The notes beneath the pieces were generated by a model. That model saw nothing but the letters and a program-made list of their open reading frames with translations, ran no database searches and was not told where the DNA came from. This document shows, in pieces, positions 8,070 through 16,084 of a stretch of DNA of 37,323 nt. Position 1 is the stretch's first letter. Every line of letters starts with the position of its first letter. Origin of the DNA: DATKXU01 sp035528905 (GTDB lineage: Bacteria; Armatimonadota; UBA5829; DTJY01); NCBI GenBank assembly GCA_035528905.1, contig DATKXU010000018.1, positions 1 through 37,323 on the forward strand. The letters are read 5' to 3'. The translations under genes were made by a program, and so were the position numbers.

Positions 8070-9200
8070 ATGTCCAGCAAGCGCGACTATTACGAGATAC
8101 TAGGAGTACCGGCAGGTGCGTCTGCCGAGGAGATCAAGAAAGCATATCGCCGGCTCGCTCGTCGGCACCACCCGGACATAAACCGCAGCGACAAGAACTC
8201 CGAGGAGATATTCAAGGAGATCAACGAGGCTTATGAGGTCCTAAGTGACCCGCAGAAGCGCGAGTTGTACGACCGATACGGTCATCGGGGTATGGACGGT
8301 CGGTATGCGGGTCCAGGCTTCGGATTCGATGGCTTCGGCGATCTCGGCGGGTTCGGCGATATCTTCGACGTATTCTTCGGCAGCGGATCTCGAACGGGCG
8401 CCAGGCGGCGCTCTGTGGGGGAAGCGGGTTCCGATCTGCGATACGACCTCGAGATCACGCTGGAGGAAGCCGCCACTGGCGTCGAGAAGAACCTGCGCCT
8501 GTCCAGGTTGGGACGCTGTGAGACCTGCGATGGATCGGGCATCCAGCCGGGCAGCTCTCTGGTGGAATGCGGGCACTGCCATGGCACTGGGGAGGTAAGG
8601 CACAGCCAGTACACGATCCTGGGTTCTTTCTCGACAGTCGCTACCTGCACCGCGTGCCAGGGCGCGGGTCAGGTCATCAAGGATCCTTGCCGCGCGTGCG
8701 GCGGCCACGGACGACTGCGGATGACGTCCGAGCGCCAGGTTCGGATCCCTGCGGGCATGGAGAACGGCTCTCGAATACGCCTGAGGGGCGAAGGCGATGC
8801 AGGCTCCAGAGGAGCACCGGCCGGCGACCTATACGTCGTTGTCCAGGTCAGGCCGCACGAGATCTTTGAGCGGCACGGCGACGACATTGTCTGCGAGATA
8901 CCCATCAGCTTCATTCAGGCCGCCCTCGGCGACACAGTCGAAGTCCCGACGCTCGATGGGACGGAGAAGCTGCCCATCCCGGAGGGCACCCAGACCGGCG
9001 CGACTTTCAAGCTCAGGGGCAAGGGGATACCGAACATCAACAGCGGCGTGCGCGGCGATCAGCATGTCGTCGTTCGCATCCTCATACCCAGGAGGCTGAC
9101 CGACGAGCAGAAGAAGCTGCTCGCGGAGTTTGCCCGATCCTGTGGCGTCGAGCTGAATCCCGAAGGAAAGGGCTTCTTCGAGAAGCTGTTGGGGAAGTGA
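8070..9200 (+). CDS. dnaJ: Chaperone protein DnaJ (type I Hsp40)
   Basis: A 376-residue co-chaperone that stimulates the ATPase of DnaK and delivers unfolded clients in the cytoplasm. The J-domain is residues 1-70 with the HPD motif at 34-36. A Gly/Phe-rich linker (about 75-120) follows, then the zinc-binding domain (from Cys150 to about 212) with four CxxCxGxG-type repeats: CETCDGSG, CGHCHGTG, CTACQGAG and CRACGGHG. Two substrate-binding C-terminal domains complete it. All elements of a full-length DnaJ are present at the usual length. Neither dnaK nor grpE is in the window. prmA follows, a dnaJ-prmA order common in Gram-positive and related genomes. The Shine-Dalgarno is weak. Confidence 0.96.
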   Translation: MSSKRDYYEILGVPAGASAEEIKKAYRRLARRHHPDINRSDKNSEEIFKEINEAYEVLSDPQKRELYDRYGHRGMDGRYAGPGFGFDGFGDLGGFGDIFDVFFGSGSRTGARRRSVGEAGSDLRYDLEITLEEAATGVEKNLRLSRLGRCETCDGSGIQPGSSLVECGHCHGTGEVRHSQYTILGSFSTVATCTACQGAGQVIKDPCRACGGHGRLRMTSERQVRIPAGMENGSRIRLRGEGDAGSRGAPAGDLYVVVQVRPHEIFERHGDDIVCEIPISFIQAALGDTVEVPTLDGTEKLPIPEGTQTGATFKLRGKGIPNINSGVRGDQHVVVRILIPRRLTDEQKKLLAEFARSCGVELNPEGKGFFEKLLGK

Positions 9201-9203
9201 GGT

Positions 9204-9278
9204 TAGACCATAGACGATAGACCATAGACCGTAGACCCGGAATCCCGCGAGTCTGTTGTCTACAGTCTGTTGTCTAGG
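9204..9278. repeat. Heptamer tandem arrays of opposite polarity (TAGACCN x5, then GTCTNNN x4)
   Basis: Between dnaJ and prmA, five 7-bp units read TAGACCA, TAGACGA, TAGACCA, TAGACCG and TAGACCC (9204-9238). After 12 bases, four 7-bp units read GTCTGTT, GTCTACA, GTCTGTT and GTCTAGG (9251-9278). TAGAC and GTCTA are reverse complements, so the two arrays can fold back on each other. The prmA Shine-Dalgarno begins at the end of the second array. Confidence 0.8.
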
Positions 9279-9289
9279 GGGAGGCCAGC

Positions 9290-10153
9290 ATGCGTTGGGC
9301 CGAGATACAGGTTGAGACCACGGCGCAGGCACAGGATGCGGTCGGGAACGTGATGCTTGAGAACGGATGCGGGGGCGTAGCCATCGAGGGCGAGGCTCCC
9401 GTTCTCGTTAAGTGCTATCTCCCGGTGGATGAGCGCCTCGAGCAGCGGATCTTGCAGATACAGGCTGGAGTCGCGGCTCTGCCAGGCTTCGGCCTGGAGA
9501 TCGGGAGCGGCGGCATCACCGTTGCATATGCGGAAGAGCAGGATTGGGCGGAGGCGTGGAAGCGGTTCTTCCACACGACTCGCGTGGGCAAGCGGATAGT
9601 CATCAAGCCCACCTGGGAGGATTACAAGCCTGAACCCGACGACCTCGTGCTGGAAATAGATCCAGGCACGGCGTTCGGGACGGGAACTCATGCGACGACG
9701 CGGCTCTGCCTGCAGGCGTTGGAAAAGTACGTGAAGCGGGGCGCAGTGGTGGTTGATTTCGGTACGGGGTCTGGCGTACTCGCGCTGGCGGCCGCAAGGC
9801 TGGGTGCGTCCCTGGTGATTGCATTCGATTCGGATGAGACAGCCGTCCGCGTCGCCCGTGCCAACGTCCAGCAAAACGAGCTGGAGGAGGCCATCGAAGT
9901 CCACTGCACAGACAGCCCCGCCTTCATCAACGTGCCAGTTGATCTCATCACCGCAAACCTGGTTGCGGAGACCATCATCGCGTTCTCGGAATCCCTGGCT
10001 GCGCTGCTCAAGACAGGCGGCGTGCTCATCGCATCCGGGATTATCTCCGAGAGATTACCGGAGGCGGAGCAGTCGCTCTGCAATGCGGGATTCCACATGG
10101 TTGAGAGTCTCGGTGAGGGCGAGTGGCTCGCACTCGTGGCCCGGAAGGCGTAA
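9290..10153 (+). CDS. prmA: Ribosomal protein L11 methyltransferase
   Basis: A 287-residue SAM-dependent methyltransferase that methylates lysines and the N-terminus of ribosomal protein L11. The N-terminal L11-recognition domain (1-90) is followed by the linker motif 'DPGTAFGTGTHATT' (about 123-136), typical of PrmA. SAM motif I is 'VVVDFGTGSGVLALAA', the acidic loop is 'IAFDSDETAV', and the motif IV equivalent is 'ITANLVAE'. Length fits the family. GGGGGAGG lies 5-6 bases before the ATG at 9290, a strong start. It follows dnaJ by 89 bases, filled by heptamer arrays, and converges with the DsrE-like gene. Confidence 0.94.
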   Translation: MRWAEIQVETTAQAQDAVGNVMLENGCGGVAIEGEAPVLVKCYLPVDERLEQRILQIQAGVAALPGFGLEIGSGGITVAYAEEQDWAEAWKRFFHTTRVGKRIVIKPTWEDYKPEPDDLVLEIDPGTAFGTGTHATTRLCLQALEKYVKRGAVVVDFGTGSGVLALAAARLGASLVIAFDSDETAVRVARANVQQNELEEAIEVHCTDSPAFINVPVDLITANLVAETIIAFSESLAALLKTGGVLIASGIISERLPEAEQSLCNAGFHMVESLGEGEWLALVARKA

Positions 10154-10159
10154 GGGAAG

Positions 10160-10207
10160 GGATCCAGGGATCCAGGGATCCAGTCATACTCATACTCGCA
10201 CTCGTGC
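10160..10207. repeat. Octamer (GGATCCAG x3) and hexamer (TCATAC-type x4) tandem array
   Basis: GGATCCAG is repeated three times exactly at 10160-10183 and runs directly into TCATAC, TCATAC, TCGCAC, TCGTGC at 10184-10207. It fills the gap between the convergent prmA and DsrE-like genes. Confidence 0.8.
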
Positions 10208-10210
10208 CCG

Positions 10211-10546
10211 CTATACGGTAAGTACCCTTTTCTCGAAGAGAATCTCCTGGATTTGCGCCATGCCCTTGATCTCGCCGGCGGCGATTCGGCCTTCCAGGCC
10301 GAAGTACTCCACGCACGTGAGGCATGAGACGACCTTCACCCCCTGGTCCTCCAGGCGCTTCAGGTGGTTGACCCAATTCGAACCCTCGGCCGCGATCTTC
10401 ACGGCCTCGTTCCAGAGGACGATATATTCGGGCTTCTCCTCGCGTTCGCCCAGGAGCCTGAGGAAATTGGCGAGTATCAGCCCGCCGAGCTTCGAGTCGC
10501 CCGCTCCCAGCCCGGCATTGCCGATGAGTATAACGTCATAGTCCAT
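10211..10546 (-). CDS. DsrE/TusD-fold protein, YedF C-terminal-like
   Basis: A 111-residue cytoplasmic protein that matches the DsrE-like domain found at the C-terminus of YedF-type selenium/sulfur proteins: 'VILIGNAGLGAGDSKLGGLILANFL' style start, 'IVLWNEAVKIAAEGS', and the cysteine motif 'CLTCVEYFGL' near residue 80. Relatives carry or relay sulfur or selenium on such Cys residues. The TusA-like N-terminal domain that usually precedes it in YedF is absent, so this is a stand-alone DsrE domain. AGGGAG lies about 10 bases before the ATG. Function beyond family is unknown. Confidence 0.8.
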   Translation of the reverse strand: MDYDVILIGNAGLGAGDSKLGGLILANFLRLLGEREEKPEYIVLWNEAVKIAAEGSNWVNHLKRLEDQGVKVVSCLTCVEYFGLEGRIAAGEIKGMAQIQEILFEKRVLTV

Positions 10547-10584
10547 GCGTGCGGTTCTCCCTGCAGATGGAGTGCTTGGGCCCC

Positions 10585-10632
10585 AACACTCCGGTACTCC
10601 ACCACTCCATCACTCCAGTGTTCCGTCACTCC
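10585..10632. repeat. Octamer tandem array, six NNNACTCC-type units
   Basis: Six 8-bp units (aacactcc, ggtactcc, accactcc, atcactcc, agtgttcc, gtcactcc) run from 10585 to 10632. The last unit overlaps the stop codon of the GH20 gene at 10626-10628, so the array forms the 3' end of that gene and the spacer to the DsrE-like gene. Confidence 0.75.
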
Positions 10633-12614
10633 ATTGCTATTCTCAGCTTCGCCTCGCTGTCTGCCAGTCCGCCGGGGCGATTGCGCATGAGCCATATAAG
10701 CTCGTGGTCCTTCCTGAGCTCCTCAGCTCTGTCGGCCAGCTTCTTCGGCTTCGGGCCGCCGAGCCGAAGCTTCCCGACCTCGGCGGCGAGCTGAAGCATC
10801 CTCACGAGATGCTCGAACTCCTCGCGCACGATTGCCGCGTCCGGACAGGTCATGTCCTCCCCGATGGTCGCGTAGGTAATGTCCTTCAACCTATGCTCCA
10901 ACTCCTCGAAATCGCCGAGTTCTGTCCCTTCCACGAGTGAGGCGTCGTCGGGGTTGCGGAAGAGCATCTGCCACGGTATCGTGCAGTTCCGCGTGTGCTT
11001 CTTGAAAACGCGGTAGATGTCGCCGATGTCGTGGAACGCCTTGCCCATCTTGCCGGTGCAGTCTCCGAAGGCGTGGAGAGACAGGCTCTCCGCGAGGCAC
11101 TTCTTCACATTGGCCTTCGCGTTCCAGGATGCCATCGCGCCGACCATGTACCCAAGATACGAGACCGGAAGCGGCTGCCAGTGGCCGTTGTCGCCCCAGT
11201 CTGTATTCAGAAGGCCTATCGCTCCCTGCTGGAGGCCGATTCTTGCCGCGCTGCTGATGTTCCCGATGGCATTCCCCGTCCTGCCCGCGAGGCTGTTCCA
11301 GCTCGATGTGCCGGGGCATACATAGAAGGGAATGCCCGATTCGGCGAACCTTGCGCCGCGCTCTGCAAACGGGTGATCGAACTCGTAGCCCCATTCGAGC
11401 GCGATCAAATCCTTCGGCAGCTCGGGGATTAGCTCCGGGTGATGCATGATTATGTCGCCCCAGAACTGCATCGTCCTGCCGCGCTCTTTCGCCAGGCGGT
11501 AGATTTCGAGCAGGAAATCCAGATACACGCGGCCCCGGCCCTTTTGCTCGCAAATCCTCTTGCTCTTGCCATGTCCCAGCTCCCAGGTTTCGTCGCAGCC
11601 GACGTTGAACAGGCGGCTGGAGAAGTGAGGCAGAAGCTCATCGTAAAGGCCTTCGAGGAATCGGACGCTTCTCTTGCTTATGGGGTTCAGGCTGGTTGGG
11701 ATGAACCCCCACGGCGTGTCGAAGCCATCCCGGCATTCGGCGAGGGGCCGGTATTCGTCGTATTTCAGCCACCTCTCCATGTGCCCGAAGGAGTTCTGGT
11801 TCGGCACGAGCTCGATGAAGCGGGCATTGCAGTAGGCGTCGAGGGCCATTATCTCCTCGCCGGTCATCGGGCTTGCCTTTGCCCAAACCTTCGGGTGAGC
11901 CAGGTATGCGAAGGTATGCTCGGTATAGAGCTGGAACTGGTTGATCTTCCATTCCGCCAGGAGGTCCACCAGGTGATAGAGCGTCTCCATGGTGGGGACC
12001 TTGTCCCGGCTGATGTCGAGCATCACACCGCGCTCCGGGAAGTCCGGCCAGTCCGAGATGGAGAGGCAGGGGATATTTCGGATTTCGGACTTGTCCGCCG
12101 ACCTGTCCGTCGTAGCTTTAGCGGAGGTGGAAGCTTCAGCGAAGTCGGAAGCCCTTGGGAGACGAAGCTTCAGCGAAGTCTCCTTGGCGAAGGCGGATTG
12201 TCCCGCCGTAGGCGCGGAAGGGCTGGGGTGAGAACTATCCGCCGACGCCTGCTGCGGAACCGCTGGGAGCCGGCAGCGGACTATCTGCGCAAGCGTGCAG
12301 GCGCCGTAGAACGCCCCTGCGGGCGTAGAGGCCGCGATCTCCATGATCTCAGGCCGGATCGCGAGCTTGTAACCCTCGGCGGGGATGTTCGCGGCCTTGT
12401 CGAGCCGGATGACGAGTCCCACCGGATCATTCGGCGCGTTCGCACTCGCGGTGATCTCCCAGCCGATGCCGGTCTTCTTCGCAGCCGTGACCAGTGACTG
12501 CGGGTCGTCCGCCTCCAGCTTTATGTAGCGCTTGCCCTGGGCATTGAAAGTCCCCTCCCTGAGCGATAACCTTCTCGGGACAGGCACAAGGTGTAGGTCG
12601 TCGCCATGGTTCAT
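10626..12614 (-). CDS. GH20 beta-N-acetylhexosaminidase with repeat-derived insertion
   Basis: A 662-residue glycosidase expected to cleave terminal beta-linked GlcNAc or GalNAc by substrate-assisted catalysis. The N-terminal GH20b-like alpha/beta domain (about 1-115) is followed by the GH20 barrel from 'ISDWPDFPERGVMLDISRDKVP'. The catalytic Asp-Glu pair is D341-E342 in 'NVGCDETWELG'. No signal peptide is seen, so the enzyme looks cytoplasmic. Start: ATG 12614 has GGAGGAG 6 bases upstream, whereas the frame extends to 12680 without a ribosome site. Residues of about 117-185, between the two domains, are a Ser/Ala/Lys-rich stretch encoded by palindromic repeat DNA (separate entry). The gene is divergent from the sulfatase, and the two may act on the same host or plant glycan. 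Confidence 0.88.
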   Translation of the reverse strand: MNHGDDLHLVPVPRRLSLREGTFNAQGKRYIKLEADDPQSLVTAAKKTGIGWEITASANAPNDPVGLVIRLDKAANIPAEGYKLAIRPEIMEIAASTPAGAFYGACTLAQIVRCRLPAVPQQASADSSHPSPSAPTAGQSAFAKETSLKLRLPRASDFAEASTSAKATTDRSADKSEIRNIPCLSISDWPDFPERGVMLDISRDKVPTMETLYHLVDLLAEWKINQFQLYTEHTFAYLAHPKVWAKASPMTGEEIMALDAYCNARFIELVPNQNSFGHMERWLKYDEYRPLAECRDGFDTPWGFIPTSLNPISKRSVRFLEGLYDELLPHFSSRLFNVGCDETWELGHGKSKRICEQKGRGRVYLDFLLEIYRLAKERGRTMQFWGDIIMHHPELIPELPKDLIALEWGYEFDHPFAERGARFAESGIPFYVCPGTSSWNSLAGRTGNAIGNISSAARIGLQQGAIGLLNTDWGDNGHWQPLPVSYLGYMVGAMASWNAKANVKKCLAESLSLHAFGDCTGKMGKAFHDIGDIYRVFKKHTRNCTIPWQMLFRNPDDASLVEGTELGDFEELEHRLKDITYATIGEDMTCPDAAIVREEFEHLVRMLQLAAEVGKLRLGGPKPKKLADRAEELRKDHELIWLMRNRPGGLADSEAKLRIAME
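12098..12236. repeat. Palindromic repeat cluster inserted in frame inside the GH20 gene
   Basis: This stretch contains a 17-bp direct repeat (GAAGCTTCAGCGAAGTC at 12130-12146 and 12164-12180), a hairpin with outer stem GGAGAC/GTCTCC around the second copy, and the related 'GTAGCTTTAGCGGAG' unit. The two 17-mers are 34 bp apart, so they are read in different frames ('DFAEAS' and 'TSLKL'), yet the gene stays open. The end near 12215-12236 (GAAGGGCTGGGG) resembles DNA at 14296-14308 between two other genes. Confidence 0.75.
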
Positions 12615-12706
12615 GGCTCTCCTCCCTGAAAGCAGAGATTGGGCAAGTAGATGGTAGCGCGGAAAGGGCTTGTGAGTCAAGCTATGCAGACGCTTGATAT
12701 CGGATA

Positions 12707-12801
12707 TTGGATGTTAGATGTTGGATGTTCCGAGTTGGCCGTTCCCTCCCATTCTCCCTTTCTCCCACACCTCCATACTCCCATCCTCCCATCCTCCCAT
12801 A
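12707..12801. repeat. Heptamer (TTGGATG x3) and octamer (CTCCCATC x3) arrays
   Basis: In the divergent GH20/sulfatase spacer, TTGGATG-TTAGATG-TTGGATG (12707-12727, period 7) is followed by pyrimidine-rich sequence ending in CTCCCATC-CTCCCATC-CTCCCATA (12778-12801, period 8). Confidence 0.75.
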
Positions 12802-12820
12802 CACTCCCCAGCAACTCGCC

Positions 12821-12850
12821 TTGACAAGCCGCCGCTTCCTCGTGCAGAAT
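12821..12850 (+). promoter_or_regulatory. Possible promoter of the sulfatase gene
   Basis: TTGACA at 12821-12826, an 18-bp spacer and CAGAAT at 12845-12850. The -35 is perfect and the -10 matches four of six. It would start transcription near 12857, about 40 bases before the ATG. Confidence 0.5.
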
Positions 12851-12897
12851 GGTTCAGCTATTCTGCTCGCACGGCGGGAGCGAGGGGGTTTTAACGG

Positions 12898-14262
12898 ATG
12901 GAGAACACCGAAGTGACGCAGCTCAGTAGGCGCGAGTTCCTGGAATGCGCGTGCCCCGGCGGCCAAAAGCCGAATTTCGTCTTCGTCCTCATGGATGACA
13001 TGGGCTGGCGTGATCTGGCGTGCTACGGCAGCACATTCTACGAGACGCCGAATATTGACCGCCTCGCTAGCCAGGGCATGAAGTTCACCGACGCCTATGC
13101 AGCGTGTCCCGTCTGTTCTCCCACGCGGGCGAGCATCATAACGGGCCGCTATCCCGCGCGGCTGCACCTGACCGACTACATCCCGGGCCTGGGGCCGCCG
13201 AACCCGAAGCTCCTCGTCCCGAAGTTCAACCAGCAGCTTCCGCTCGAGGAGATGAACCTCGCCAAGGCACTGAAGTCCGCGGGCTACACCTCCGCCAACA
13301 TAGGCAAATGGCATCTCGGCGGCGAACCTTTCTGGCCGGATAAGCAGGGCTTCGACATCAACATCGGCGGCACCGACCAGGGCTTGCCGCCTACTTACTT
13401 CTATCCATACGGCATACCGACGATCCCCACAGGCCGCGAGGGAGAGTACCTCTCCGACCGCCTGAACGAAGAGGCCCTGAGCTTCATCGAGCGGAGCAAG
13501 GACGGGCCGTTCCTCCTCTATCTCGCGCATTATGCCGTGCATATCCCGCTTATGGCGAAGAAGCACATGATCGCTAGGTATGAGGCCAAGGTCAAGCCGG
13601 GCTGGGAGCAGAACGATCCCACATACGCTGCGATGATCGAGAGCGTGGACGACGGCATCGGCCGGATCATGGCGAAGCTGGAGGAGCTGAAGATCGCCGA
13701 CCGCACGACCGTGATCTTCACGTCCGACAACGGCGGCTGGATTCCATCGACGTCGAACTCGCCGCTCCGCGCCGGGAAGGGAACGCTGTACGAGGGCGGC
13801 ATCCGCGTGCCGCTGATCGTCCGCTGGCCCGGAGCGGTTCGCCCCGGAAGCGTCTGCGATGCGCCTGTCACCAGCGCGGATCTCTATCCCACGCTGCTCG
13901 AGATGGCTGGCGTCGAGGATGCGCCCGGGCATGTAGTTGACGGGGAGAGCTTCGTGCGCCTGCTGAGGCAGTCCGGCGGGCTGAAGCGCGATGCGATCTA
14001 CTGGCACTATCCCCATTACCATCTTGGAGGGGCGACCCCCGGCGGCGCGATTCGCTCCGGCGACTACAAGCTGATCGAGTTCTTCGAGGACGGAAGGCTG
14101 GAGCTTTTCAACCTCAGGGAGGACCTCAGCGAGGAGAACGACCTCGCCGCGAGGATGCCGGAGAAGGCCGGGGAGCTCCGCGAGATGCTGGCGGACTGGC
14201 GCAAGGCCGTGGACGCCTCGATGCCCACCCCGAATCCGGACTACACCCCGCCGAAGGGATAA
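12898..14262 (+). CDS. Type I sulfatase (arylsulfatase family)
   Basis: A 454-residue sulfatase that hydrolyses sulfate esters, probably from a sulfated glycan given the GH20 and GH27 neighbours. The modified-cysteine motif is C73-S-P-T-R, where Cys is converted to formylglycine by a separate maturase not seen here. Metal ligands lie in 'LMDDMGW' near residue 34 and in 'TSDNGGW'. The conserved Lys/His in 'IGKWHLGG' and the Lys in 'RAGKGTLYEGGIRVP' complete the active site. The N-terminus reads 'LSRREFLECACPGG', like the start of a Tat signal (SRRxFL), but no hydrophobic region follows and the sulfatase fold begins at once. GAGGGGG precedes the ATG by about 10 bases. Substrate is unknown. Confidence 0.92.
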   Translation: MENTEVTQLSRREFLECACPGGQKPNFVFVLMDDMGWRDLACYGSTFYETPNIDRLASQGMKFTDAYAACPVCSPTRASIITGRYPARLHLTDYIPGLGPPNPKLLVPKFNQQLPLEEMNLAKALKSAGYTSANIGKWHLGGEPFWPDKQGFDINIGGTDQGLPPTYFYPYGIPTIPTGREGEYLSDRLNEEALSFIERSKDGPFLLYLAHYAVHIPLMAKKHMIARYEAKVKPGWEQNDPTYAAMIESVDDGIGRIMAKLEELKIADRTTVIFTSDNGGWIPSTSNSPLRAGKGTLYEGGIRVPLIVRWPGAVRPGSVCDAPVTSADLYPTLLEMAGVEDAPGHVVDGESFVRLLRQSGGLKRDAIYWHYPHYHLGGATPGGAIRSGDYKLIEFFEDGRLELFNLREDLSEENDLAARMPEKAGELREMLADWRKAVDASMPTPNPDYTPPKG

Positions 14263-14329
14263 GCCGGAAGCCCTCACCCATTCCCCATCCCGCGTGAAGG
14301 GCTGGGGGCAAGACTTTGTTCGGCCGCTG

Positions 14330-15880
14330 CTACCGGCTGAGGACGGTTATCGTATCCGAGCCGTGGATTGCCTCTCCGCTTTTCAGGCGTCCGGACAGGG
14401 AAACGCTGGTGTCGCCGGGAGCAATCCCGCTCTGACTGCATGAGAAGTGGAGCAGCAGGTCAATCAGGCCGTCGCGGTTGACATCCTCCCAGTGCCCTCT
14501 GCCGTGGACCTCAACAGCCCTTCCAGGCCCGAATACCACGCTCGTCGGATTGACTTGCCGGGCATCGAAGCCCAAGTCGCTGAGGATTGCCACCAGTATC
14601 AGCCTGTTCCGCAAGCGGATGATATTCGCGCTGTCTCCCGGCACGACATCAATCGTCACTGGAATCGGCTGGTGCTCGTATGCGCCGATGTCTGTGACCG
14701 CCAATCCATCGCCGTTTCCGTCGGTCGGCCTGGGATTGCCGTCCATGTCGGTTGAAGGAGCGCCCTCATTCGTCCCGGCGTCTATGCACGGCGAATCGAA
14801 CCGCAGGTGGTAGTCGCCGCTCGCGGGGTCCAGGAATAACGGATCCCTAGAGATGTCGCCGGCGCCCGGAGATACCCCGAAGTAGTTGTAGCCGCCCGGG
14901 TTGTGTACGCAGTTGTTCCAGAGAACGGGTACGCCCTGGTGCATATGGTTGTATATCCCCGACGAGTTGAACGCCACGATGTTGTTTGATATCGCAGGCG
15001 AAGAGCAGTAATCGCAGGAAATGCCGCCGGCGTAGTCCGCGCTGTTTCCGGTGATGGTGTTGTTCGAGATCGTGGGCGAGGAATACAAGCAGCCGATGCC
15101 GCCCCCGACGCTTGCCCGGTTTCCAGTGATTGTGTTGTTTGATATCGCAGGCGAGGAAGAGCCACACAAAATGCCACCGCCGTTGTACGCGCTGTTACCG
15201 ATGATCGTGTTGTTGGATATCGCAGGCGAAGAATAGTAGCAGTAGATGCCGCTGCCACGGTTTCCAGTGATCGTGTTGTTGGATATGGCAGGCGAGGAAT
15301 GGTCGCAGGAGATGCCATCGCCGCTGTTTCCAGTGATCGTGTTGTTGGATATCGCAGGCGAAGAAAAGTAGCACGAGATGCCGCCGCCTTGGTACGCACT
15401 GTTTCCCGTGATCGTGTTGTTGGATATCACGGGCGAAGAATAGCGGCAGTAAATGCCGCCGTGCGTCGCGCCGCCGTTGCGAAGCGTGAACCCGTCAATC
15501 GCGGCAGCCGCCACGTTTATTATTAGTACCACGCAGCCGAACTGCTGGCGGTCTATCACTGTCTCGTTCGCACGAAAATCGCGCTGCCCGCGCTCGGTCT
15601 CCGTGCCGGCGAAGCCCCCGTAGAGCGAAACGCCGTCCTTGAGAATTATCCCCTGAAGGTAGGTTCCTCGTGCAACCCAGACCTCTTCGTTGCCCACGTC
15701 CGCGTCGTTGATGCCCTGCTGGATCGTGTGGTAGGCGGTCGCCCACGAGTTGCCGTCCTGCGGGCCGGGCGAGTCCCACTTTACGTAGACCGTGCCTGCC
15801 GCCGCACTTGATGAAACGATCAGAAGTAGAATGAATGCGCAAACGACCATAGGAAGACTGCGAGTGCCAAGAAGCTTCAC
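14330..15880 (-). CDS. Secreted parallel beta-helix protein with EF-hand-like C-terminal domain
   Basis: A 516-residue exported protein. A signal peptide (1-28, 'CAFILLLIVSSSAAAG') is followed by a pectate-lyase-like N-terminal cap ('AYHTIQQGINDADVGNEEVWVARGTY'). Then come seven near-identical beta-helix rungs built on 'SSPAISNNTITGNS..GGGI.C' (about residues 134-300). A short post-helix region carries 'DPASGDYHLRFDSPCIDAGTN'. The C-terminal domain of about 110 residues has 'EDVNRDGLIDLLLHF', a calcium-loop-like motif common at the ends of surface proteins. Similar helices bind or cleave polysaccharides, but no catalytic residues can be assigned. It converges with the sulfatase and could be a glycan-binding surface protein. 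Confidence 0.85.
   Translation of the reverse strand: MKLLGTRSLPMVVCAFILLLIVSSSAAAGTVYVKWDSPGPQDGNSWATAYHTIQQGINDADVGNEEVWVARGTYLQGIILKDGVSLYGGFAGTETERGQRDFRANETVIDRQQFGCVVLIINVAAAAIDGFTLRNGGATHGGIYCRYSSPVISNNTITGNSAYQGGGISCYFSSPAISNNTITGNSGDGISCDHSSPAISNNTITGNRGSGIYCYYSSPAISNNTIIGNSAYNGGGILCGSSSPAISNNTITGNRASVGGGIGCLYSSPTISNNTITGNSADYAGGISCDYCSSPAISNNIVAFNSSGIYNHMHQGVPVLWNNCVHNPGGYNYFGVSPGAGDISRDPLFLDPASGDYHLRFDSPCIDAGTNEGAPSTDMDGNPRPTDGNGDGLAVTDIGAYEHQPIPVTIDVVPGDSANIIRLRNRLILVAILSDLGFDARQVNPTSVVFGPGRAVEVHGRGHWEDVNRDGLIDLLLHFSCSQSGIAPGDTSVSLSGRLKSGEAIHGSDTITVLSR
14981..15480 (-). repeat. Seven tandem beta-helix repeat units in coding DNA
   Basis: Unit starts (plus-strand coordinates, at 'gttgtt') are 14981, 15059, 15134, 15209, 15275, 15341 and 15416, giving lengths 78, 75, 75, 66, 66, 75 and about 65 bp. 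All are multiples of 3, so units of 22 and 25 residues alternate. DNA identity is high even at third codon positions. Confidence 0.85.
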
Positions 15881-16084
15881 TGCCGATCCCTCCTGCCCTG
15901 AATTTGTGCGTGGACCACTGAAACTGCGGACTCTTCGGGGGGTTCGTGTCCCTGCCGACGGCCGTCGGAGATTGAGTCACGATCGGCTATCGGCAGCCGG
16001 CTCTAACTAGCAGACGAATAGCTTGGATAAATTGTTCCTGGGCCTGCGTAGAATCGCCTGCGCGCTTGCAGTCCGGGCTGGCTG

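Noticed and set aside
9204..9278. Terminator between dnaJ and prmA
   Set aside because: The fold-back is made of imperfect heptamers without a T tract; I report it as a tandem array and do not assign termination.
12682..14277. A 531-codon open frame antisense to the sulfatase
   Set aside because: It lies wholly opposite a well-supported sulfatase, is Arg/Ala/Gly-rich with no domain, and arises from GC-rich third positions of the real gene.
14981..15480. Possible CRISPR array
   Set aside because: The regular 66-78-bp units are all multiples of 3, lie in one reading frame and encode beta-helix rungs; there is no unique-spacer pattern and no cas gene.
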